DNA of 64,000 nt, from assembly GCA_046329435.1 (NCBI GenBank), contig JAXLUR010000005.1:496001-560000 (forward strand), read 5' to 3'. The notes beneath the pieces are model-generated. The model was not told where the DNA came from. It saw nothing but the letters and a program-made list of their open reading frames with translations, and searched no databases. Source of the stretch: M3007 sp046329435. GTDB lineage: Bacteria > Bacteroidota > Bacteroidia > Chitinophagales > Saprospiraceae. Below, one piece after another: positions 53,868 to 61,139 of this stretch; position 1 is the stretch's first letter, and every line of letters starts with the position of its first letter. A program made the position numbers and the translations under genes.

Positions 53868-53903
53868 CCGCGATGCAGCCCATGCTGTTGCATCGCGGTT
53901 TAT
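53868..53903 (+). terminator. Terminator between the barrel-like protein and NudL
   Basis: CCGCGATGCA (53868-53877) pairs with TGCATCGCGG (53889-53898), followed by TTTATT; the end overlaps the NudL stop codon. Confidence 0.75.
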
Positions 53904-54541
53904 TCATTCCAGATGGCAAAAAACTCGTTCAGGATCATGGCGGTAGCGCCCCACAACACCCGGCCCTCGACGTCGAAATAGGGCACTTCGCGGATCGTGA
54001 GGCCCGAACCCAGGTTCAGGTCCGTCTTTTTTCGGTTGGCCGGGTCGCGCAGCTGGTCGATCGTCGGCGTCAGGATACTTTCCACTTCGCCCGGCTGCGG
54101 GATGAACTCGGCCGGGCCCAGCAGCAAACCCACGAACGGATGCACCACAAAATTGCTCACGGGAATATACAGATCGGTGAGCCTGCCCAGCAACGCCACT
54201 TCCAGCGGCGAAACGCCGATTTCTTCGTGCGCCTCGCGCAAGGCGGCTGCGGCCAGGTCGGCGCCATCACTTTCCTCCCAGCGCCCGCCGGGGAAACTGA
54301 TCTGTCCGCTGTGCCGGTCGCGTGGGTTGGCGCTGCGTTGTATCAGTACGGTTCGCCAGGGGTCGTGTTCGTTTCGCCGGTGCAAGAGGTGCAGTACGCA
54401 GGCCACGCGGGCGTCGGCCGGCGGGGCGGGAGTGTCGCCCAGTTCCTGAAGGCGGCGCAGGCTCGCCATTTCATATTGGGCAGAGCGGCCCGGCAGCGGC
54501 CCCGAAAGGCGCTCCCTTAGCCGGAGTATAGCAGAATCCAT
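53900..54541 (-). CDS. NUDIX hydrolase, CoA pyrophosphatase type (NudL)
   Basis: 213 residues. ANPRDRHSGQISFPGGRWEESDG... contains the UPF0035/NudL signature (NPR..H.GQISFPGG) and a NUDIX box at about 85-107 ending REAHEEIG. The NudL group hydrolyses coenzyme A and its derivatives to 3',5'-ADP and phosphopantetheine. Cytoplasmic. The gene is convergent with the barrel-like protein gene; upstream lies the RNA locus with AT-rich DNA. Confidence 0.92.
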   Translation of the reverse strand: MDSAILRLRERLSGPLPGRSAQYEMASLRRLQELGDTPAPPADARVACVLHLLHRRNEHDPWRTVLIQRSANPRDRHSGQISFPGGRWEESDGADLAAAALREAHEEIGVSPLEVALLGRLTDLYIPVSNFVVHPFVGLLLGPAEFIPQPGEVESILTPTIDQLRDPANRKKTDLNLGSGLTIREVPYFDVEGRVLWGATAMILNEFFAIWNE

Positions 54542-54767
54542 GCGAAAAGGTAAGTAACTTATCTGGGCCAGGCGTATGACGAGGGTTCGATGCCGCGGCC
54601 CGGCGATTGAAATCCCGTCCTGTTTTAAAACGTTCGAAACGGCTTTTGTTCATCGTTGACGATTCGAAAATTTTTGGGCGCGTGCGTGATTCGATTTTAA
54701 TGATTTTTCAAAAAATAAAACTAATTTTTAACTATAATGTATATTTTTTAAATTTTCAATAAAAAAT

Positions 54768-54799
54768 TTGCAATAAAACTTCTGACGCCTTTACCTTTG
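54768..54799 (+). promoter_or_regulatory. Strong Bacteroidota-type promoter of the structured RNA locus
   Basis: TTG at 54768-54770, a 21-base spacer and TACCTTTG at 54792-54799. About 80 bases of very AT-rich DNA (54690-54770) lie directly upstream, like an UP-type element. Predicted transcription start near 54805, exactly where the hairpin RNA begins. Stable-RNA promoters often have this combination. Confidence 0.7.
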
Positions 54800-54804
54800 T
54801 CACA

Positions 54805-54882
54805 TCACAAAGCGCGAAAGCGGGTGATAAAAGGAAAAAAGTTTCCTTGTAAGGACTCCACCCGCTTCCTACGCTTTGGCCA
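54805..54882 (+). ncRNA. Structured hairpin RNA with acceptor-like end and CCA
   Basis: CAAAGCG (54808-54814) pairs with CGCTTTG (54872-54878), and the 3' side continues G-CCA (54879-54882), so the outer helix mimics a tRNA acceptor end. Inside, AAGCGGGTG (54818-54826) pairs with CACCCGCTT (54859-54867). The apical part can form either AAGGAAA/TTTCCTT (54831-54837 / 54842-54848) or a CCTT/AAGG hairpin (54845-54854). No D- or T-arm is recognisable, so it is not a normal tRNA. It starts at the predicted transcription start of the promoter at 54768 and is followed after six bases by the tRNA-like element. Function unknown. Confidence 0.5.
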
Positions 54883-54888
54883 CTACAC

Positions 54889-55009
54889 TGTGAGGTGATG
54901 AAATTGGCAGCCATGCCCTCCTGTCTCGGGGGTGGGGAGCACGAAAAAAAGCCCGGATAAAACCGGACCTAATCGCCCTTTGGAGGTTCGACTCCTCCCT
55001 TCACAGCCA
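54889..55009 (+). tRNA. Atypical tRNA-like gene, class II layout with an overlong variable region
   Basis: The acceptor stem TGTGAGG (54889-54895) pairs with CTTCACA (54999-55005); discriminator G55006 and an encoded CCA (55007-55009) follow. The T arm GGAGG-TTCGACT-CCTCC (54982-54998) is canonical. The D arm (ATG/CAT, 54898-54914) with AAATTGGCAG resembles leucine-type tRNAs. The anticodon stem is CCCTC/GGGGG with loop CTGTCTC, which would put GTC in the anticodon, but position 37 is T, which is unusual. The variable region is about 49 bases with an internal CCGG/CCGG hairpin, far longer than in class II tRNAs. Amino acid identity cannot be given; it may be a tRNA mimic or decayed copy. Confidence 0.5.
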
Positions 55010-55017
55010 CAAACTTC

Positions 55018-55060
55018 CCGGGGTTGCCGTGCCTTTAGCGCGGTGGCCCCGGCTCTTTTT
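55018..55060 (+). terminator. Terminator directly after the tRNA-like element
   Basis: CCGGGG (55018-55023) pairs with CCCCGG (55047-55052), with inner CCG/CGG pairs (55027-55029 / 55041-55043), followed by CTCTTTTT. It would end the RNA unit before thrA. Confidence 0.75.
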
Positions 55061-55103
55061 CGGGCCGTGGGAAGCATTTTCCGGCAAAAAAGGCCGGCCC
55101 GCA

Positions 55104-55134
55104 TTGTTTCCATCTCTTCGTGGGCCCAACTTTG
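55104..55134 (+). promoter_or_regulatory. Probable thrA promoter
   Basis: TTG at 55104-55106, a 20-base spacer, then CAACTTTG at 55127-55134 (one mismatch to TAnnTTTG). It sits between the RNA terminator and the thrA ATG at 55169. Confidence 0.5.
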
Positions 55135-55168
55135 CGGTTTTGATCACGGCTTCAACCGCATTCCATTC

Positions 55169-57634
55169 ATGAAAGTGCTCAAATTTGGCGGCACCTCGGT
55201 CGGTACGCCCGATACCATCCGCGGCCTGCTCGATATTTTAACAATGTACTACCGCAGGGGCGACCGCTTTACGGTCGTTTTTTCGGCTTTTTCCAAAGTG
55301 ACCGATACCCTGATCGAGCTCGCGCGCCGCGCCGGACAGGGCGACAATACGTACACCGAACTGCTCGAGACCGTTCGAAACAGGCATTTCGACGCTGCCC
55401 GCGCGCTGTTGCGCCCCGAGTTGTTTGAGACTTCGGCGGCCCAGCTCACGGAAAAATTCACCGACCTGGCCAATGTTCTGCAAGGCATCTTTCTGTTGCG
55501 CGAGGTGTCGGCCCGCTCGCTCGACTTCGTGGTGAGCTTTGGCGAGCGCAGTTCGGCGTTTATCATTGCCCAGGCTATGCAACAGGCGGGCATTCCGACC
55601 CAATACCTCGATGCGCGGCAGGTGGTGCGCACCGATGCCCAGTTTGGCAATGCAAAAGTGGACCACGACGAAACCAACCGGCTGATTCGCGAATATTACG
55701 CCGCCCACCCGCAGGTGCAGGCGGTCACGGGTTTTATCGGCAGCACGGCCAGCGGCCTGACCACCACCTTGGGCCGGGGTGGCTCCGACTATACGGCTGC
55801 CCTGCTGGGCGCTGCCCTCGACGCGGAAGTAATCGAAATTTGGACCGACGTGGACGGCGTGCTCACGGCCGACCCGCGACGGGTAAAAAAAGCGTTTACG
55901 CTGCCCACCATGACTTACCGGGAAGCCATGGAGATGAGCCATTTCGGGGCCAAGGTGATTTATCCGCCCACGATTCAGCCTGCTTTGGCCAAAAACATCC
56001 CGCTGGCGATCCGCAATACGTTCAATCCCGAATTTCCGGGCACCTGGATCAGCCGGAAAAGCGACGACGCCGGCCACCCGGTCAAGGGTATTTCGAGCAT
56101 CAACCAGATCTGCCTGCTCACCGTGCAGGGCAGCGGCCTGTTCGGCGTGCCGGGCATTGCAGCGCGTTTGTTTGGCGCCCTGGCGCAGGCGGGCGTCAAC
56201 ATCGTACTGATCACGCAGGGGTCGAGCGAGACCAGCATCACCTTTGCCGTGTCGCCCGACCAGGCCGATAATGCCAAAAAAGCCGTTGAAAAAGAATTTG
56301 CCTACGAGCTGCGCGCGGGACTGGTGGATACCCTCAAGACCGAAAGCGACCTGGCGGTGGTGGCCGTTGTGGGCGAAAATATGCGCTACCGGCCGGGTAT
56401 TGCAGGGCGTTTGTTTCAGGCGCTCGGCAAAAACGGCATCAACATCGTCGCCATCGCACAAGGCTCCAGCGAGCTGAATATCTCGGTGGTGGTGGCCGCC
56501 GCCGACGAGACCAAGGCGCTCAATGCCATCCACGAGGCTTTTTTCCTGTCCGATACCAAGACCCTGCATCTTTTCATCGTCGGCGTCGGGCTGATCGGCG
56601 GCACCTTGCTGGAGCAAATCCGCGCGCAGGCGCCGTATTTGCGGGAAGAGCGAAAACTGGAAATCAGGATTGTCGGGTTGGCCAACAGCCGTAAAATGTT
56701 GTTCGATGAAAACGGCATTGATCTGCTCGGCTGGCGCGAACAACTCGACGATTCGAGGCAAACATTCTCCGTCCCGAAATTTACCGAGGCCATGTACGGC
56801 CTCAACCTGCCCAACGCCATATTTGTTGACAACACCGCCTCGGCGGAAGTCGCCGGATTTTACGAGCAAATTCTTGCGGCCAGCATTTCCATCAGCACGC
56901 CCAACAAACAGGCGGCCTCCTCCCCTTTCCTGCAGTACCAGCGCCTCAAACAACTGGCTGCCCAGCGCGGGGTGCTCTGGCGCTATGAAACCAATGTGGG
57001 CGCCGGCCTTCCGATTATCACGACGCTCAACGATCTTATTCATTCGGGCGACCGCATTTTGAAAATCGAAGGCGTATTGTCGGGCACCTTATCCTACATT
57101 TTTAACGGTTTTTGCCAGCCCGGCGCAGGAGTCAGGTTTTCCGAAATCGTGCGCGACGCCAAAAAGCGCGGACTGACGGAGCCCGACCCTCGCGACGACC
57201 TGAGCGGGGCCGACGTGCGCCGCAAACTGCTGATCCTGGCACGGGAAACGGGCTTGCCCCTCGAATCGGGCGATGTGGCGCTCGAACAAATTCTGCCGGC
57301 CGACTGCCTCGCCGCTCCCGATGTGGAAGCCTTCTTTGCCACGCTCGAACAACACGATGCGCATTTCGAGCAATTGCGAAGCGCCGCCGCCGCCGAAGGC
57401 AAGGTGCTGCGTTTTGTTGCGCGCCTCGACGGCGACAAGGCCGGCATCGGGCTGCAAAGCGTTGACCAGCGCCACCCGTTTTATTTCCTCGACGGCTCCG
57501 ACAACATGGTCGTTTTTACCACCGAACGCTACCGCGAACGCCCGCTGGTGATCCGCGGACCAGGCGCCGGTGCGGAGGTGACCGCTGCCGGTGTTTTTGC
57601 CGAAGTGATCGGCATCGGAAGCTACCTGGGCTGA
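55169..57634 (+). CDS. thrA: Bifunctional aspartate kinase / homoserine dehydrogenase
   Basis: 821 residues from the ATG at 55169 (MKVLKFGGTSVGTPDTI). The open frame reaches further upstream through the tRNA-like element, but that part has no similarity to the family. Aspartokinase domain (about 1-290) with KFGGTSVG, GRGGSDYTAALLGAAL and VDGVLTADPR; two ACT-type regulatory units (about 310-460); homoserine dehydrogenase (about 465-815) with VGLIGGTL and GVLSGTLSYIFNGF. It performs the first and third steps from aspartate to threonine and methionine. Other thr genes are not in this window. A structured RNA and terminator lie just upstream. Confidence 0.95.
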   Translation: MKVLKFGGTSVGTPDTIRGLLDILTMYYRRGDRFTVVFSAFSKVTDTLIELARRAGQGDNTYTELLETVRNRHFDAARALLRPELFETSAAQLTEKFTDLANVLQGIFLLREVSARSLDFVVSFGERSSAFIIAQAMQQAGIPTQYLDARQVVRTDAQFGNAKVDHDETNRLIREYYAAHPQVQAVTGFIGSTASGLTTTLGRGGSDYTAALLGAALDAEVIEIWTDVDGVLTADPRRVKKAFTLPTMTYREAMEMSHFGAKVIYPPTIQPALAKNIPLAIRNTFNPEFPGTWISRKSDDAGHPVKGISSINQICLLTVQGSGLFGVPGIAARLFGALAQAGVNIVLITQGSSETSITFAVSPDQADNAKKAVEKEFAYELRAGLVDTLKTESDLAVVAVVGENMRYRPGIAGRLFQALGKNGINIVAIAQGSSELNISVVVAAADETKALNAIHEAFFLSDTKTLHLFIVGVGLIGGTLLEQIRAQAPYLREERKLEIRIVGLANSRKMLFDENGIDLLGWREQLDDSRQTFSVPKFTEAMYGLNLPNAIFVDNTASAEVAGFYEQILAASISISTPNKQAASSPFLQYQRLKQLAAQRGVLWRYETNVGAGLPIITTLNDLIHSGDRILKIEGVLSGTLSYIFNGFCQPGAGVRFSEIVRDAKKRGLTEPDPRDDLSGADVRRKLLILARETGLPLESGDVALEQILPADCLAAPDVEAFFATLEQHDAHFEQLRSAAAAEGKVLRFVARLDGDKAGIGLQSVDQRHPFYFLDGSDNMVVFTTERYRERPLVIRGPGAGAEVTAAGVFAEVIGIGSYLG

Positions 57635-57654
57635 GCGGCCATGCAAAACATGAC

Positions 57655-57685
57655 TTGCCTTTAAGTGTCAAGACACTTATCTTTG
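57655..57685 (+). promoter_or_regulatory. MarR gene promoter with a palindromic operator in the spacer
   Basis: TTG at 57655-57657, a 20-base spacer, TATCTTTG at 57678-57685. Inside the spacer AAGTGTCAAGACACTT (57663-57678) is a perfect palindrome, a size and place that suit a MarR dimer. The ATG at 57690 is only five bases past the -7 box, so the mRNA is probably leaderless. Confidence 0.7.
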
Positions 57686-57689
57686 CGTC

Positions 57690-58145
57690 ATGAAACTGGA
57701 ATCTGAATTAAAAAACACCCGTCCGCTGCCACCCCGACAGCGGGCGCTGCTGAATATCCTGTTTACGGCCAGCTGGCTCGACTGTTTTTTGCACCGCCAG
57801 CTGCGGCCCTACGGATTGACGCACCCGCAGTACAACATCCTTCGTATTCTGAAAGGCAGCGCACCCAACGGCTTGTCGGTGCTTGATATAAAAAGCCGGA
57901 TGATCGACCGCAGCAGCAATGTGAGCCGACTGGTGGAAAAGCTTCGCCAGGCGGGCCTTGTCGAGCGCGTACCGCACAGCGGCGACCGGCGCATGGTAGT
58001 AGTGACCATTTCGGAGGCCGGCAAACAGATGCTTGACGACATTGAAGTCGGCGTATTTTCCGACACAAGCGGGTACCCTGGCAGTGCGCTGAATGAAAAA
58101 GAGGCAGCGGAACTGGCGGAATTGCTCGACAAATTTCGCGAATAG
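57690..58145 (+). CDS. MarR-family transcriptional regulator
   Basis: 151 residues. Helical dimerisation segments flank a winged helix (about 40-115) with THPQYNILRILKG, VLDIKSRMIDRSSNVSRLVEKLRQAGLVERVPHSGDRRMVVVTISEAG: recognition helix and wing in the usual MarR positions. MarR dimers bind palindromes and release DNA when a small ligand binds. The palindrome in its own promoter suggests autorepression. The next gene, a CBM/esterase, starts about 160 bases downstream and might be a target. Confidence 0.93.
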   Translation: MKLESELKNTRPLPPRQRALLNILFTASWLDCFLHRQLRPYGLTHPQYNILRILKGSAPNGLSVLDIKSRMIDRSSNVSRLVEKLRQAGLVERVPHSGDRRMVVVTISEAGKQMLDDIEVGVFSDTSGYPGSALNEKEAAELAELLDKFRE

Positions 58146-58303
58146 GCGGGCTGTGGAAAACTAATTTTGCAAGCCTGCCGCCGAAAAAGCATCTTTGCTG
58201 CCCATCTCCAAAACCGGTGAACGTACACCAAGGAAGGCTGTTGGCATTGCTTTTGCACCGTCAATTGCATCCGACCCGATTGAAGCCGCCTTCCGAATCT
58301 TTT

Positions 58304-59422
58304 ATGCAAGACCATACGTCCGCCAGAGGCGGCACTCCTGCGGCCTCTTTGCCAGCTATGCTGACCCTCGAACTTTTTACGCCGAACGACGACGCACGCC
58401 CCGTATTCCTGGCCGGTAATTTCAACGGCTGGACGACCCGCGACGAGCGTTACCGGATGGAGAAAATCCGCGATGGCCACTACCGATACCTGTTCAGCGA
58501 ACCGCTCGAACTCGGCGAACCACTCGAATACAAATACGTCAAAGGCGGCTGGGAAAGCGAAGAACTCGGCTCCGACGGCTTCCCGCCTTCCAACCGCCGC
58601 ATGGAAGTGCCGCGCGGCCGCGTCAACGACGTGGTGCCCCGCTGGAAACAGCACGGGGGCGACTACGATCCGCAGTTTTATCCCAATATTCAGATCGTTG
58701 CCAAACGCTTCGATGTGCCGCAATTGCGCCGCCGCCGCCGCATTTCGGTGCTGCTGCCCTGGAATTACGAGTCGTCGCCCGAACGGCGTTTCCCCGTCCT
58801 GTACCTGCAGGATGGCCAAAACCTGTTCGAGAATGACGCGCCTTTCGGTACCTGGGGTGTTGACAAACGCCTCGCAGCGCTCGCGCAGCGCGGAAGAGGA
58901 GAATTTATCGTTGTGGCCATCGATCACGGCGGCAAGGAGCGCATCAAGGAATATTCGCCTTACCATACCGCCAAATGGGGCGAGGGCCTGGGGCGTGAAT
59001 ACGCCCGCTTTCTCGCTGAAACGCTCAAACCCTACATCGACAGACACTTCCGCACCCTGCCCGACCGCGCTAATACGGGCATCGGCGGCAGCAGCATGGG
59101 CGGCCTGATCAGCATCTACGCAGGGCTTTTGCACCCGGAGGTGTATTCCAAATTCATGATTTTTTCGCCTTCGCTCTGGATTTCGCCGCGGATTTATGCC
59201 GAGGCGTTGCGCCTTGCCGATTTTCCCACCACTAAAATTTACCTCTACGCCGGCGGCCGCGAAGGCGCCAATATGGTGGCCAATGCCGAGCGTTTTCGCG
59301 ATGCGCTGGTGCGCCGCGGCCATACCGGCCTCCAGTTTCGCCTTGAAATAGACCCGCAGGGCAGGCACAACGAGGCCCGCTGGGGACAGGAGTTTCCCAA
59401 GGCGGCGGAATGGCTTTTTTAA
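58304..59422 (+). CDS. CBM48-like domain plus esterase (Esterase D family)
   Basis: About 373 residues from the ATG at 58304 (an ATG at 58358, MLTLELF, is an alternative). An N-terminal CBM48-type beta-sandwich (about 15-115) has FLAGNFNGWTT and EYKYVKGGWE, as in glycogen-binding proteins. An alpha/beta hydrolase domain follows with LYLQDGQNLFENDAPFGTWGVD, and the GSSMGG nucleophile elbow. Such fused proteins act on esters on sugars, e.g. acetyl or feruloyl groups, although the substrate is not known. No signal peptide is seen. Confidence 0.86.
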   Translation: MQDHTSARGGTPAASLPAMLTLELFTPNDDARPVFLAGNFNGWTTRDERYRMEKIRDGHYRYLFSEPLELGEPLEYKYVKGGWESEELGSDGFPPSNRRMEVPRGRVNDVVPRWKQHGGDYDPQFYPNIQIVAKRFDVPQLRRRRRISVLLPWNYESSPERRFPVLYLQDGQNLFENDAPFGTWGVDKRLAALAQRGRGEFIVVAIDHGGKERIKEYSPYHTAKWGEGLGREYARFLAETLKPYIDRHFRTLPDRANTGIGGSSMGGLISIYAGLLHPEVYSKFMIFSPSLWISPRIYAEALRLADFPTTKIYLYAGGREGANMVANAERFRDALVRRGHTGLQFRLEIDPQGRHNEARWGQEFPKAAEWLF

Positions 59423-59440
59423 GGGCAGTGACAAAAGTCA

Positions 59441-59471
59441 TTGGCGATGTTGCCCAAAGCGTCCACCTTTG
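59441..59471 (+). promoter_or_regulatory. Promoter of the small protein gene at 59492
   Basis: TTG at 59441-59443, a 20-base spacer, CACCTTTG at 59464-59471, one base off TAnnTTTG. Confidence 0.4.
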
Positions 59472-59491
59472 CCTTGAAATTCGTTTCAGGT

Positions 59492-59881
59492 ATGTCCTTA
59501 TCGGTCGTTCAACGAACATTTATCCTCCTGCTGACCCTGCATTTGTTTGCGGGCAAGGTTTTGTTGGACGAAACGGCCAAGCTTCCCTTCCTCTGGATTC
59601 ACTTTCAGCAAACCCGCGCCGCCTGGCCGGGAGAAAGTTTCAGCGATTACCTGCGCCAGCATTATGCCGACCAGAGCCACCGCAAGGCCGACCCTGAGCA
59701 CCATCATCTGCCATTTTTTTCGGCTGAAATCTCCGTGGCGCTGGCTTTGAAGCCCGATCATGAGTCGTTTGCCGTCGTTGCACCGCCAGCGCCAAGGCAC
59801 AGGACTGTTTTTGCCGAAGATCAGCTGCTCCCCTCCGATTTCCGGGCCGGGGTACTCCAGCCTCCGGAAGCCTGCATTTGA
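59492..59881 (+). CDS. Small hypothetical membrane-anchored protein
   Basis: 129 residues from the ATG at 59492. A hydrophobic N-terminus (TFILLLTLHLFAGKVLL) is followed by ETAKLPFLWIHFQQTRAAWPGESFSDYLRQHYADQS and a HHHLPFFSAE stretch. From memory, proteins of this length with the K-L-P...H-F...S-F...Y-L-x-x-H-Y-A pattern often precede heavy-metal efflux genes in Bacteroidota, but no efflux gene is here. The gene ends 63 bases before the heme-binding domain gene on the same strand. Confidence 0.6.
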   Translation: MSLSVVQRTFILLLTLHLFAGKVLLDETAKLPFLWIHFQQTRAAWPGESFSDYLRQHYADQSHRKADPEHHHLPFFSAEISVALALKPDHESFAVVAPPAPRHRTVFAEDQLLPSDFRAGVLQPPEACI

Positions 59882-59944
59882 CCGCCCCGGGCCGGGCAAA
59901 GGGCTCTTTTCATTTTTCTATTTCACGTCAAATTGCAAGCAACC

Positions 59945-60448
59945 ATGAAAAAATTGCTTTGGTTGTTGCCGCTGGGCATATTGCTCGCCGTGCAACTCAT
60001 TCGCCCCGAATATACCAACCCTCCCGTCGATCAGGCCCAGGACATACAGCAGGTCGCCAATGTACCGGCCGACGTAATGACCGTGCTGCGCGCCTCCTGC
60101 TACGACTGCCACTCCAATGAAACGGTGTACCCCTGGTACAGCCAGATTGCGCCGGTGTCGTGGATGGTCGTCGACCACGTCCGGGAAGGCCGCGAAAAAC
60201 TCAACTTCTCCACGTTCGGCCAACTGAATGCCGGCGATCGCGCCGATGCACTGGAAGAAGCCGCAGAAACCCTCCAGGAAGGCGAAATGCCGCTGCGCGA
60301 ATATGTATGGCTGCACCCTTCGGCCCGACTCAGCCCGGATAAAAAAGCCCTGCTGCTCAACTGGCTGCAGGCCAACGGGGGCGAAGGCGGCGAAGGCGGA
60401 CAAGGCGCGGGCAGCGGCGAAACCGCCGGTGACGACGACGACGATTAA
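59945..60448 (+). CDS. Heme-binding-domain (CxxCH) protein
   Basis: 167 residues from the ATG at 59945. An N-terminal hydrophobic anchor (KLLWLLPLGILLAVQLIRP) is followed by a domain with ASCYDCHSNETVYPWYSQIAPVSWMVVDHV: CYDCH is the covalent heme site, and the NETVYPWY pattern is the Haem_bd domain common in Bacteroidota. The tail is Gly/Glu-rich and ends with five Asp. Located outside the cytoplasm, probably in electron transfer. No cytochrome maturation genes are adjacent. Confidence 0.87.
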   Translation: MKKLLWLLPLGILLAVQLIRPEYTNPPVDQAQDIQQVANVPADVMTVLRASCYDCHSNETVYPWYSQIAPVSWMVVDHVREGREKLNFSTFGQLNAGDRADALEEAAETLQEGEMPLREYVWLHPSARLSPDKKALLLNWLQANGGEGGEGGQGAGSGETAGDDDDD

Positions 60449-60565
60449 AGGGTTAAAATCTTTCCCCGCCAAACAGGCGGCGCACACAGGGGCGTTGTTG
60501 CAGGTACTACAAGGCATTTGAACGCTTTAATCCGCATTTGTTCAAAACACTAACCATCCTGCAAC

Positions 60566-61078
60566 ATGAAAAATGCACTTGTAATCTGCACACTCCTGTG
60601 TGCCGCCGTCTTGTTTTTGGCTGCTTGCCACAAGGAAAAGGAACTGGTCCGGCTCAATGTCCGGCTCACCGACAACCCCGCCAATTTTCAACAGGTCAAT
60701 GTCGATATCCGCCAGTTGCGGGCGAAAATGGCCGGCGACTCGTCGCAATGGCTGATCCTCAGCACCAACGCCGGGGTGTACAACCTGCTTGATTTTCAAA
60801 ACGGAATCGACACCCTGCTGGCCACTGGCACGCTGCCGGGCGACAGGTTGATGGAACTGCGTTTTATCCTCGGCGACAACAATTCCGTGGTGGCCGACGG
60901 CGTACAATTTCCGCTCGACGCGCCCAGCGCCCAGGATTCGGGCCTCAAAATCAAGGTCGATCAGGACCTCAACCTCGATGTCAACACACTTACGGTGGAT
61001 TTTGACGCCCAAGAGTCCATCCTGCAGACCGGCGCGGGGGGCTATAAGTTGAAGCCGGTTATCCGGGTAAAATCATGA
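60566..61078 (+). CDS. DUF4382 lipoprotein
   Basis: 170 residues. The signal MKNALVICTLLCAAVLFLAAC ends in a lipobox, with lipidation at Cys21. The mature part matches DUF4382: VRLTDNPANFQQVNVDIRQLRAKM, STNAGVYNLLDFQNGIDTLLATGTLPGDRLMELRFILG and GLKIKVDQDLN. This is a beta-sandwich domain of unknown function, found on Bacteroidota lipoproteins. A bidirectional terminator lies between it and the ABC exporter genes. Confidence 0.88.
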   Translation: MKNALVICTLLCAAVLFLAACHKEKELVRLNVRLTDNPANFQQVNVDIRQLRAKMAGDSSQWLILSTNAGVYNLLDFQNGIDTLLATGTLPGDRLMELRFILGDNNSVVADGVQFPLDAPSAQDSGLKIKVDQDLNLDVNTLTVDFDAQESILQTGAGGYKLKPVIRVKS

Positions 61079-61095
61079 TGCTTACCGATTAATGC

Positions 61096-61139
61096 AAAAA
61101 GGCTTTCATACAAGCGCCGCAACGTATGAAAGCCTTTTT
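61096..61139. terminator. Bidirectional terminator between DUF4382 and ABC genes
   Basis: AAAAAGGCTTTCATAC (61096-61111) and GTATGAAAGCCTTTTT (61124-61139) form a perfect 16-bp stem with A/T-runs on both sides. Confidence 0.9.

Noticed and set aside
54808..54882. A normal tRNA gene in the 75-base hairpin
   Set aside because: Length and CCA fit, but there is no T-loop (TTC) or D-loop; the interior is one long helix.
54932..55168. N-terminal extension of thrA through the tRNA-like element
   Set aside because: The added residues have no family similarity, and the segment overlaps an RNA fold and a terminator. The ATG at 55169 gives the normal aspartokinase N-terminus.
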